In this document: positions 1 to 5,856 of the stretch, one piece after another
Position numbering within the stretch: position 1 is the stretch's first letter
Layout: the number at the start of each line of letters is the position of its first letter
NCBI GenBank assembly: GCA_041608775.1
Contig: JBFISC010000186.1
Coordinates: 1-7,037, forward strand
DNA: 7,037 nucleotides
Reading direction: 5' to 3'
DNA from: UBA7803 sp041608775
GTDB taxonomy: Bacteria; Pseudomonadota; Gammaproteobacteria; Pseudomonadales; Azotimanducaceae
Position numbers and translations under genes: made by a program
Notes under the pieces: generated by a model
Databases searched by the model: none
What the model was told of the DNA's origin: nothing
The model's input: only the letters and a program-made list of their open reading frames with translations

Positions 1-402
1 ACCACCAGCCCTTCCGACGATTTCTATCTCCTGAAGCTCGACGCCCAGGGCAACCGGATCTGGGACCGGGCGCTGGGCGGGACCGGGTTCGACAACGGCG
101 TGGCGCTGGCGGCCACCCGCGACGGTGATCTGGTGTTCGGCGGCTTCGCGCAGTCGTTCGGCGCCGGGGCCTTCGACATCTTGCTGATGAGGCTCCGCGC
201 CAACGGGCTGCCCGCCGGGTCGTGCAGCTTCCTCGCCACCCCGACGGATCCCAACGTGTGGACGGGCGCTCTCACGCTGGTCAACCCGACGCTGGTTCCC
301 ACGCCGGCAGCCAGCGCTCCGCAGCACCCGCCGCCTGCAGCTGAATCACTACCAGCACAACGCCGAGCGACCACATCAACAGGTATGTGGGAAATGCGAT
401 AG
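1..402 (+). CDS. C-terminal part of a beta-propeller repeat protein (5' end outside window)
   Basis: The frame is open from base 1 to a TAG at 400-402, giving 133 residues of a longer protein. Residues 7-17 (DFYLLKLDAQG) and 59-69 (DILLMRLRANG) align as two copies of a unit of about 52 residues. Between them lie a W-x-x-x-x-GG-x-x-x-D block (21-31) and a DGDLVFGG block (41-48). This pattern is typical of 'delta-60'/SBBP-type beta-propeller repeats in secreted or surface proteins of unknown ligand; that family placement is recalled, not searched. Residues 71-110 are rich in Thr, Pro, Ala and Ser, as tails after such propellers often are. The last 21 sense codons (from 337) mostly end in A or T (15 of 21), unlike the G/C-ending codons before them, so the true or ancestral end may lie upstream. 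The last 122 bases overlap a small gene on the other strand. Function unknown. Confidence 0.7.
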   Translation, partial: TTSPSDDFYLLKLDAQGNRIWDRALGGTGFDNGVALAATRDGDLVFGGFAQSFGAGAFDILLMRLRANGLPAGSCSFLATPTDPNVWTGALTLVNPTLVPTPAASAPQHPPPAAESLPAQRRATTSTGMWEMR

Positions 403-427
403 CACCGAGAATCCGCTGACGATTCAT
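281..427 (-). CDS. Small single-span membrane protein, 48 aa, downstream of mshL
   Basis: ATG at 427-425, TGA at 283-281. The product starts MNRQRILGAIAFPTYLLMWS; residues 6-30 form one long hydrophobic segment, preceded by two arginines and followed by a short Ala-rich tail with E37, R38 and E45. The charge pattern suggests an inner-membrane protein with the N-terminus in the cytoplasm (inference). A clean AGGAG lies 7 nt before the ATG, as good as any ribosome binding site in the window. The start is 20 nt past the mshL stop on the same strand, so it is probably the last gene of the mshI-L operon. I do not recognise the sequence and it matches no msh gene that I know. About two thirds of its codons end in G or C, less than its neighbours. 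It could instead be a chance ORF or the surviving 5' end of a longer gene. Confidence 0.5.
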   Translation of the reverse strand: MNRQRILGAIAFPTYLLMWSLGVVLVVIQLQAAGAAERWLPAWEPASG

Positions 428-434
428 GGCCGTT

Positions 435-439
435 CTCCT
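435..439 (-). promoter_or_regulatory. Strong Shine-Dalgarno (AGGAG) of the small membrane ORF
   Basis: The minus strand reads AGGAG with a 7-nt spacer to the ATG at 427. It lies in the 20-nt gap after the mshL stop codon. This site is the main reason for calling the 48-codon ORF a gene. Confidence 0.6.
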
Positions 440-447
440 GGATGCGG

Positions 448-2166
448 TCAACCGCGGCGGTTCAACGCACGCTTGAGTTCCTGAATTCGATCCATGCTCT
501 GCTGCATGGACTCCTGCTGCTCCTTGCCGTTGACGACGATGGGCTTGAGCAGAATCACGAGCTCGCTCTTCACCCCGGTCTGGGCCTTCTGCTTGAACAG
601 GTAGCCCAGTCCCGGCAGCCGACCGAGGCCTGGTACCCGGGCGTTGTTGTCCTCGCTGGAGTTCTGCATCAGCCCTCCGATCACCACGATCTGGCCATTG
701 GCGGCGCGAACGATGCTGTCGGACTCCCGTATCTGGCTCGCGGCAAGCGGTACCTGCTCGCCGCTGATGTTCTTGAGCTGCTCCTTGACCTCGCTGACCG
801 TCGGGTGGATGTGCAGGATCACGTCGCCCGCGTCACTGATCTGCGGCGTCACGTCCAGCGCGATGCCGGAGAAGAACGGTGTGAGCTCGGGCGAATCCAC
901 GGTGTTGATGGCGCTGCCGGCCGTTACCGTGTTCGTGGAAATGTCGGTCACGAAGAATTCATCGTCGCCCACCTTGATCACCGCTTTCTGGTTGTTCACC
1001 GTGGCGATCCGCGGGCTGGACAGCACCTGCACGCTGCCCTGCGTCTTCAGCAGATCTATGGCCGCTTCGAAGTCTCCGTAGCTGGCGTTGAGGGTGAAGG
1101 CACTGCCCAGGGGGTTGAAGAACTCACTGCCGGCGCCCGCCAGAAACTCACCCGCGGTGGAATGCTCGCTGCCCGCAGTGGTCACCACGTTGCCGGCGTC
1201 GTCGATGAAGGACACCGGCTTGAAGGTTCCTCCGGAGGCATCGCCGAAAGTGTTCCAGTTGATGCCAGCCTGAAAGCCCTCGCGCAGAGTCACCTCGATG
1301 ACCTTGGCTTCGAGAATCACCTGCCGATGCAGCGTGCTCTCCACCCGGGAGAGGTAGGCGCGTACTGCATGCAGGGAGTCGGGCCGTGCACGGACCACGA
1401 CCAGACCAACCTGAGGGGTGACGACCACCTGGTTGCCGGCGTCGCCGGCAACGATAGCCGTCAGCGTCTCCTTCAGCTCCTTCCAGAAGTTGGTCTCCGC
1501 AGCGGTGTTGATGCTGGTTCCGACCACGCTGCCGCCGCCTCTGCCCCGGTCGCCGTAGCCGCCGCCGTAGCCCGCGGCGCTGGAGTCGGACCCATCGTTG
1601 TACCGGTTGCGGTTGCTGCCGCCGGAATCGGTGACCTTTCCCGCGCTGACCTGCGTCTCCGAGCGCCCGGAGCGCTCGACGTTCAGATAGTTGACCTGAA
1701 AGATCTCGGTGCGAAGCGCATCCGGATAGACCTGGAGCAATCGATCCGTGAGCGTGTAGTCGTAGCCGTACACGTCACGCATGATGGCCATGACTTCCGG
1801 CACGCTCACGTCCTTGAGCTCCAGCGAAACAAGCCCGTCAACGTTCGGGTGAACCACCATGTTGTAAGACGTGTCCTGGACGAGACCGCGGAAGAACTCC
1901 TGCGCCGGAACGCCGTCTACAGCCAGGTCGAAGCGTTCTTCCGGGATCGAATCCGTCGATGCTTCCGGCGGCATCAGCGCTTCCATGAGCGCGCGGTTGA
2001 CCTCCTCCTGGCGTCTGGCGACACGCTCGTTCTCAGCGATGCCTTCCTCGAGGACCGCCACGGATTCGTCCACGCTCTCCGTAGACATGGCCGTCCGCGG
2101 TCCCACCGAGCTGCAGCCGCTGAGCATCAGCACGGCCGCGAGGGTCATCACTCCAATCGTTCTCAC
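448..2166 (-). CDS. mshL: MSHA-type pilus biogenesis secretin MshL (outer-membrane lipoprotein)
   Basis: A 572-residue secretin, the outer-membrane pore through which an MSHA-type pilus passes. Residues 1-18 form a lipoprotein signal with lipobox LSGC, so Cys18 should be acylated. A charged, probably helical stretch (30-65) is followed by an N-terminal secretin domain (about 76-150, with VDGLVSLELKDVSVPEVM). A Gly/Ser/Tyr/Arg-rich linker spans about 179-216, then comes the pore domain (from about 217 to 543). Hallmarks are LSSPRIATVNNQKAVIKVG (382-400) and the secretin signature VPGLGRLPGLGYLF (511-524). A charged helix closes the protein. MshL is preferred over PilQ or GspD because of the mshIJK genes in front and the short N-terminal half without an AMIN domain. 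The start is GTG, overlapping the mshK stop as GTGA; AAGGA lies 6 nt upstream. A start at Met7 would leave only 11 residues before the lipobox Cys. It is the last recognisable msh gene here. Confidence 0.93.
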   Translation of the reverse strand: MRTIGVMTLAAVLMLSGCSSVGPRTAMSTESVDESVAVLEEGIAENERVARRQEEVNRALMEALMPPEASTDSIPEERFDLAVDGVPAQEFFRGLVQDTSYNMVVHPNVDGLVSLELKDVSVPEVMAIMRDVYGYDYTLTDRLLQVYPDALRTEIFQVNYLNVERSGRSETQVSAGKVTDSGGSNRNRYNDGSDSSAAGYGGGYGDRGRGGGSVVGTSINTAAETNFWKELKETLTAIVAGDAGNQVVVTPQVGLVVVRARPDSLHAVRAYLSRVESTLHRQVILEAKVIEVTLREGFQAGINWNTFGDASGGTFKPVSFIDDAGNVVTTAGSEHSTAGEFLAGAGSEFFNPLGSAFTLNASYGDFEAAIDLLKTQGSVQVLSSPRIATVNNQKAVIKVGDDEFFVTDISTNTVTAGSAINTVDSPELTPFFSGIALDVTPQISDAGDVILHIHPTVSEVKEQLKNISGEQVPLAASQIRESDSIVRAANGQIVVIGGLMQNSSEDNNARVPGLGRLPGLGYLFKQKAQTGVKSELVILLKPIVVNGKEQQESMQQSMDRIQELKRALNRRG

Positions 2167-2516
2167 CGCAATTCCTTGTGCATTCGTGAGTTTCCGATCT
2201 CCAGCACCAGCCGCGGCGAATCGTTCACGCTGACCACCACGCTGTCCGGACGAATCTCCCAGACCTTGATTCCGCTGCGCGACTCGCCCTCGCTCATCCG
2301 TTGACCGTCGATGACAGCCACGCGGCGGCGCGGGCCTATCAGCACCGAATCGAGCGACGGCCGTTCCCGCGCGGACACCGGCGCTGCGGCGGCTGCCGGT
2401 GCGCGCAGCGGCCGGGTCGGATCGCTCATCGGCGCACTCACGTTGGCCACGCCGCCGACGCTCATCATGACGAGCAGCAGAAGCACGCAGCTAAACGCCG
2501 ATCCAGGTCTTTTCAC
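2163..2516 (-). CDS. mshK: MSHA biogenesis protein MshK (PilP/GspC-like periplasmic protein)
   Basis: A 117-residue protein with an N-terminal hydrophobic segment (about 9-28, CVLLLLVMMSVGG) that acts as signal peptide or anchor. It is followed by SDPTRPL (31-37), the conserved start of mature MshK-like proteins, and a Pro/Ala linker. The C-terminal half (about 53-112) has the small beta domain pattern LDSVLIGPRRRVAVIDGQ...EG, as in the homology region of PilP and GspC. In related systems this domain touches the N-terminal domains of the secretin and links it to the inner-membrane platform. Here that partner would be MshL, encoded next with a 4-nt overlap. The chosen start is a GTG 26 nt inside the end of mshJ. 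It has only a weak ribosome binding site, but it is the one that gives a complete signal segment. Sequence conservation in MshK is low, so the name rests partly on gene order. Confidence 0.82.
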   Translation of the reverse strand: MKRPGSAFSCVLLLLVMMSVGGVANVSAPMSDPTRPLRAPAAAAAPVSARERPSLDSVLIGPRRRVAVIDGQRMSEGESRSGIKVWEIRPDSVVVSVNDSPRLVLEIGNSRMHKELR

Positions 2517-3186
2517 GACTCAGGGTCTCGATTTCCAGGGTTACTTTGGCAACGGGGTACGCCCGCACCTCGTAGTTGAGCAGACGCCAGCCGAACCGCC
2601 AGGGCCCACGTTCCAGTTCGTCCAGATAGGCCAGCACGTCGAAGTACCGGCCCTCGAATTCGAGGCGCAACGGGTGTCGGTAGATCCACACCGGCGCGCC
2701 TGAATCGCTCTCCAGCGTTCCCGCGGAGCGCGCGGACGGCCCGGCCGACAGATCCATGGGTTCTGCCGGCAGGCTCTTGATCCGGGTCAGGGACAGGCCC
2801 TGGTGCTTGCGGATCACGTCCTCGAGCAGCGAGGGCATGCGTTCCGGGTCGACGAAACGGTCGAGCAGGCCGCCGAGCGATTCGTTCATCTCCCGCAGCT
2901 TGGCGTCCAGCCGTTGCCGCTCCCGGATCAGCCGCTCGTCCGGATCGGAGGCGAGGGCCTGCTGCAACCGGACGCGCTCCGCCAGCGCCGCGTCGATCCG
3001 CTCGTCAGCGGAGCGGACCGCGCCACCCAGGCGCTGGTTCGCGTCACTCAGATAGCTGCCGAGCGTGACTGACCACACGGCCCAGGTCACCGCCAGCAGG
3101 GTCAGGGCGACCAGCCCGCGTTCCCGCACGCTGAACGTGCGATAGCGGTCGACCAGGCTCGCGAAGATTGCGCTGGCCCGGTTCAT
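2491..3186 (-). CDS. mshJ: MSHA biogenesis protein MshJ (PilO/GspM-like)
   Basis: A 231-residue bitopic inner-membrane protein. A short cytoplasmic N-terminus (1-23, ending RERG) precedes one membrane span (about 24-45). A charged heptad-like region (about 47-115) probably forms a coiled coil. The periplasmic C-terminal domain carries the family-like pattern LERGPWRFGWRLLNYEVRAY (191-210) and the ending TLSREKTWIGV. In type IV pilus and type II systems such proteins pair with a PilN/GspL-type partner to build the periplasmic part of the assembly platform. The partner here is the gene just upstream, whose TGA overlaps this ATG by 4 nt. GGGAG lies 8 nt before the ATG, which supports the start. 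A Ser/Gly/Pro-rich insert at about 145-165 separates the helical part from the last beta-rich domain. Confidence 0.9.
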   Translation of the reverse strand: MNRASAIFASLVDRYRTFSVRERGLVALTLLAVTWAVWSVTLGSYLSDANQRLGGAVRSADERIDAALAERVRLQQALASDPDERLIRERQRLDAKLREMNESLGGLLDRFVDPERMPSLLEDVIRKHQGLSLTRIKSLPAEPMDLSAGPSARSAGTLESDSGAPVWIYRHPLRLEFEGRYFDVLAYLDELERGPWRFGWRLLNYEVRAYPVAKVTLEIETLSREKTWIGV

Positions 3187-3782
3187 CCGCCGGACTCCCG
3201 TGCCGGCCCGACGATGTCGAATCGCAGCAACCCGGAGTCCTGCGCCTCGAGGCGAAACTCGTCGAACCGGTGACCGCGGAAGCTGCTACCGTCGGACAGG
3301 CGCTTGAGGAACTGGGGCACGCGGATCGGCGCCACGGTCTCACCCGACAGCACGATGTGGGTACCACCGTGATTGAACTCGATCCGGTCCAGCGCCAGCC
3401 CGTCCACGTGCTGAGCCGCCAGATCATTGAGGTATCCGGAGAACCCGGTCTCACGGATCTGCTCGTAGCTGCGCACCGCTTCCACCATGAGGGTCTGGTT
3501 CTGGAACAGTTCCCGCAGCACCGCCACCTCGCTGACCAACTCGGGATCCGGGTCCGCCACCACCGAGGCCTGCAGCTCCGCGTTCTCCCGTGTCATGGTC
3601 TGCCACTGGCTCTGCCGCTCCGCCTGATCGGCGGCCAGCGACCAGGCGCGCAGTCCCTGCCACGTGGAGAACAGCACCAGGGCAACTACCAGCGCGCCCC
3701 AGACGACCGCCACCTGGCGAACGGTGAGCGGCTCGATGCCGGGTCTCAGCTCGTCGCCGAGCAGGTCTACCTGCTGCATCAT
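3183..3782 (-). CDS. mshI2: PilN-like MSHA biogenesis protein (MshI2 position)
   Basis: A 199-residue PilN-type inner-membrane protein. The N-terminus MMQQVDLLGDELRPG is the short cytoplasmic segment which in PilN homologues (usual motif INLLP) docks onto the PilM-like protein, here MshI. One membrane span covers about 24-43, a charged helical region about 48-112, and the rest is a periplasmic ferredoxin-like domain (GFSGYLNDLAAQHVDG at 113-128, HIVLSGE at 142-148). The start ATG overlaps the mshI stop as ATGA and is preceded by GGAGG at 7 nt, the best ribosome binding site in the operon; the next codon is also ATG. The frame stays open upstream to 4589, but that part lies inside mshI and is not used. 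In Vibrio the gene between mshI and mshJ is sometimes called mshI2 or mshI1, so the symbol follows position; the PilN assignment is the safer one. Confidence 0.87.
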   Translation of the reverse strand: MMQQVDLLGDELRPGIEPLTVRQVAVVWGALVVALVLFSTWQGLRAWSLAADQAERQSQWQTMTRENAELQASVVADPDPELVSEVAVLRELFQNQTLMVEAVRSYEQIRETGFSGYLNDLAAQHVDGLALDRIEFNHGGTHIVLSGETVAPIRVPQFLKRLSDGSSFRGHRFDEFRLEAQDSGLLRFDIVGPARESGG

Positions 3783-4810
3783 GCCGCGTCCTCCAGGCTC
3801 GCGGCAGCGCTGGGCTCCTGCTGAAAGAACGGCCGAAGCACACCGCCGACGGCAGGCAGGGCCGCGGTGAGGGCGTTGCGCACCGCGATGCTCGGCGCCT
3901 CCCAGTCCACGGCTTCCGGTTGCATGCCCTGGTAGAGGTGCAGGTCGAAGCGGGCGGCAAGCTCGCCGTACATCTTCCGGACCGGAACCGGAAGCATGTC
4001 GTCCAGATACCGGACCACGCTGTCCTGCCAGCCATGAGTGGTGGCCACTACCAGGGTGCTGCACGGCTGCTGGCCCATGGCGCTCTCGTAATAGTCGATG
4101 GAGCGCTGAACCTGCAGCAACAGCCGGTCCTTGAAACCCTCCCAGGCTGCCTCCGAATGCTCGCCAGGAATGCCCGAGATTCTGCGCGATAGAAACAGCT
4201 CGTCGCCGCGGGAAACGTTGACCACGCCGCTTGCCGGGGTGAGGCGGAGCAGGCCCACCGAGCAGTCCGGCTCCGGATGCAGGGCGTAGGCGATGTTGCG
4301 CAGCGCCAGCTCCGAGACGTCGACGCTGCCGACCCGGACACCGGCGCCGTGCACCCGGTCGACCAGGCGCTTCAGCGCCTCCTTGTTCAACGCCACCACG
4401 AACACCATGGAGCGCTCGCGGCTGGCCGACTCGGGCAGAGGAAAGACGTCGATGGCGGCCTGGTCCGGGGAGTAGTCCAGCACGTCCTGCAGTCGCCAGC
4501 GCACGGCTTCGCGGACTTCCTCTGCCGGAACGGGCGGCCGCTCGAGCAGCGTCACCGTGTAGAGCTCGGGCGCCAGCACCAGGTTGCATTCGGCGTCTCC
4601 CAATCCCACGGCGCGCGCCTGTTCCCGCAGCACGTCGGCCGCGTCGGCGAGCTGGCCGATCGGATCGGCGCGCAAATCCAGGCTGAAGCGGTCGCCCCGG
4701 GGCACGGCCAGGGCCGCCGCCACGCTGCGCGGAGACAGGTAGACGGCTGCCCCCCGGCGCTCGCCGCGGGCGCGCCAGAGGGGCCAGCCGGAAAGCCAGC
4801 GACTGAGCAT
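3779..4810 (-). CDS. mshI: MSHA biogenesis protein MshI (PilM-like cytoplasmic platform protein)
   Basis: A 343-residue protein of the PilM/MshI type with an actin-like fold and no membrane segment. Residues 20-32 form the first beta strand pair (GAAVYLSPRSVAA). ERPPVPAEEVREAVRWRLQD (90-109) with the following VLDYSPDQAAIDVFPLP is the characteristic MshI block. LLQVQRSIDYYESAMGQ (231-247) is a second conserved block. Such proteins bind the cytoplasmic tail of the PilN-like partner, encoded directly downstream, and connect the platform to the motor ATPases. The start is ATG 4810, which begins with MLSRWLSGW. The frame runs upstream to 4960, but that would overlap trmL on the other strand and add unrelated sequence. 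Its ribosome binding site is weak (GGAG 12 nt upstream). It is the first gene of the operon, with a candidate promoter in the 73-nt gap to trmL. Confidence 0.9.
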   Translation of the reverse strand: MLSRWLSGWPLWRARGERRGAAVYLSPRSVAAALAVPRGDRFSLDLRADPIGQLADAADVLREQARAVGLGDAECNLVLAPELYTVTLLERPPVPAEEVREAVRWRLQDVLDYSPDQAAIDVFPLPESASRERSMVFVVALNKEALKRLVDRVHGAGVRVGSVDVSELALRNIAYALHPEPDCSVGLLRLTPASGVVNVSRGDELFLSRRISGIPGEHSEAAWEGFKDRLLLQVQRSIDYYESAMGQQPCSTLVVATTHGWQDSVVRYLDDMLPVPVRKMYGELAARFDLHLYQGMQPEAVDWEAPSIAVRNALTAALPAVGGVLRPFFQQEPSAAASLEDAA

Positions 4811-4883
4811 GGGTATCCGTTGCTCCGGGTTTACCTTGAAATCAGTATAGGAACGATCGCTATGCCTGCCGGAGCCGCCGCAC
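4811..4883. promoter_or_regulatory. Divergent intergenic region mshI / trmL
   Basis: These 73 nt separate two divergent genes and must hold the promoters for both unless trmL is read from further upstream. The stretch is AT-richer than its flanks. For trmL, TTGAAA (4837-4842) resembles a -35 box, but no convincing -10 box follows. An imperfect inverted repeat GTATAG-N9-CTATGC (4845-4865) with CGATCG in its centre overlaps the mshI -10 candidate. GGAG at 4871-4874, 9 nt before the trmL ATG, is the trmL ribosome binding site. Confidence 0.45.
4844..4849 (-). promoter_or_regulatory. Candidate -10 box (TATACT) for the mshI-L operon
   Basis: The minus strand reads TATACT, matching the sigma70 consensus at 5 of 6 positions, 34 nt upstream of the mshI ATG. 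No good -35 box lies at 16-18 nt; the best is CCGGCA, with 3 of 6 matches. A promoter here would need an activator or tolerate the poor -35. Confidence 0.35.
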
Positions 4884-5348
4884 ATGCCCGTCAACGTCGC
4901 CCTGTACCAGCCGGAAATCCCACCCAACACGGGCAACGTCATCCGGCTGTGCGCCAACACCGGTGCCCGCCTGCATCTGATCGGACCGCTGGGCTTCGAG
5001 CTGGACGACGCCCGGTTGCGCCGCGCGGGCCTGGACTACCACGAGTGGGCTCAGGTAGCCGTCCATGAGGATCTGACTAGTTGTTTGACGGCTCTGCGGC
5101 CACGCAAGGTCTACGCCTTCTCGACCCGGGGCTGTAACGGCTACTGGCAGGTGGCGCCGGGGTCGGAGGATCTGCTGCTGTTCGGCCCGGAAACCCGCGG
5201 GCTGCCGGAGGACGTGCTGCGCTCGGTGCCGGCGGCGCAGCGGCTGCGGCTGCCAATGCTGCCCCATTCGCGGAGCCTCAACCTGGCCAACGCCGTGGCG
5301 GTCGCCGTCTACGACGCCTGGCGTCAGCAGGGGTTTCCCGGCGCCTGA
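4884..5348 (+). CDS. trmL: tRNA (cytidine(34)-2'-O)-methyltransferase TrmL
   Basis: A 154-residue SPOUT-class methyltransferase, the usual size for TrmL (E. coli YibK). It uses S-adenosylmethionine to methylate the 2'-O of the wobble base 34 in the tRNA-Leu isoacceptors CAA and UAA, in the cytoplasm as a dimer. All three SPOUT motifs are present. Motif 1 is PEIPPNTGNVIRLCANTG (10-27), with the TrmL-typical LRRAGLDYHEW at 45-55. Motif 2 is LLLFGPETRGLP (98-109). Motif 3 is the knotted LPMLPHSRSLNLANAVAVAV (123-142), followed by YDAWRQ. The usual Ser in 'SLNLSNAV' is Ala135 here, a mild change. The ATG is supported by GGAG 9 nt upstream. The gene diverges from mshI and ends 3 nt from secB, which comes the other way. 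Confidence 0.96.
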   Translation: MPVNVALYQPEIPPNTGNVIRLCANTGARLHLIGPLGFELDDARLRRAGLDYHEWAQVAVHEDLTSCLTALRPRKVYAFSTRGCNGYWQVAPGSEDLLLFGPETRGLPEDVLRSVPAAQRLRLPMLPHSRSLNLANAVAVAVYDAWRQQGFPGA

Positions 5349-5351
5349 GCG

Positions 5352-5852
5352 TCAGTGGGTGGTCGCCGGCGGCGGGTTGCCCCCGCTGTCGGCGTTCTGC
5401 TTACGCAACGCCTCCGCGTACAGCGCTTCGAAGTTGACGGGTGCCAGGTGCACGGCAGGAAAGCCGCCCTTGACCACGAGACCGTCCACAGTCTCGCGGA
5501 CATACGGAAACAGCGTGCCTGGACACAGGGTGCCGAGAACGCGCTGGGTCGCCTCGGGTGCGAGCCCGGAGACCAGGAATACCCCGGCCTGGTGCACCTC
5601 GACGATGTACGCGGTCTTCTCGCCCTCCCCGGTCGCCCGCAGCGTAGCGCACAGCACCACCTCGTAGCGCTGCTCCCCGAGCCGCTGAGTGCGGGTGTTG
5701 ATGTCGAGCTTGAATTCCGGCTTCCACGCCGCCGCGAACACGGCCGGCGAGCGGGGGCTCTCGAACGAGGCGTCCTTCAGGTACAGGCGCTCGAGCATGA
5801 CCTGGCCCTGGGTCGTGGCGCCGGATGCCGGTGTGTCCGCAGACTCGCTCAT
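5352..5852 (-). CDS. secB: Protein-export chaperone SecB
   Basis: A 166-residue SecB, slightly longer than E. coli SecB because of a short acidic N-terminal tail and a Gly/Pro tail after residue 154. It is a cytoplasmic tetramer that keeps outer-membrane and periplasmic precursors unfolded and passes them to SecA. Conserved blocks are LERLYLKDASFESPRSP (20-36), YEVVL (63-67), EVHQAGVF (85-92), LGTLCPGTLFPYVRE (106-120) and the end of the core, FPAVHLAPVNFEALYAEAL (131-149). The ATG lies 4 nt after the rhodanese stop codon, with AAGG 9-10 nt upstream, so the two genes share one transcript. In E. coli secB sits between grxC and gpsA; both are missing here. Its stop is 3 nt from that of trmL, leaving no room for a separate terminator between the genes. 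Confidence 0.97.
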   Translation of the reverse strand: MSESADTPASGATTQGQVMLERLYLKDASFESPRSPAVFAAAWKPEFKLDINTRTQRLGEQRYEVVLCATLRATGEGEKTAYIVEVHQAGVFLVSGLAPEATQRVLGTLCPGTLFPYVRETVDGLVVKGGFPAVHLAPVNFEALYAEALRKQNADSGGNPPPATTH

Positions 5853-5856
5853 CGCC

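Noticed and set aside
100..402. Start of the repeat protein at the internal ATG at 100
   Set aside because: The frame is open and clearly coding with repeat motifs from base 1, so the ATG is an internal position of a truncated gene.
281..427. Type I toxin reading of the small membrane ORF
   Set aside because: Small hydrophobic toxins look similar, but I see no antisense RNA promoter or long structured leader, and the spacing to mshL points to an operon member.
1660..1678. Stem-loop with 7-bp arms (CGAGCGC / GCGCTCG) in mshL
   Set aside because: It encodes VERSGRSE-type residues inside the secretin, has no T-run and is the sort of hairpin expected by chance in GC-rich coding DNA.
442..2304. 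620-codon open frame on the plus strand
   Set aside because: It lies antisense over mshL and mshK, whose protein motifs are unmistakable. Its translation is rich in His, Arg and Leu with no recognisable domain, as expected of a mirror frame in GC-rich coding DNA.
3783..4589. Long upstream open frame in front of the PilN-like gene
   Set aside because: It is an Arg/Gly/Ala-rich shadow of mshI. The real start has GGAGG and the ATGA overlap.
4811..4960. Upstream extension of mshI to an earlier in-frame start
   Set aside because: The added 50 residues do not resemble MshI, would overlap the start of trmL and would erase the only divergent intergenic region there.
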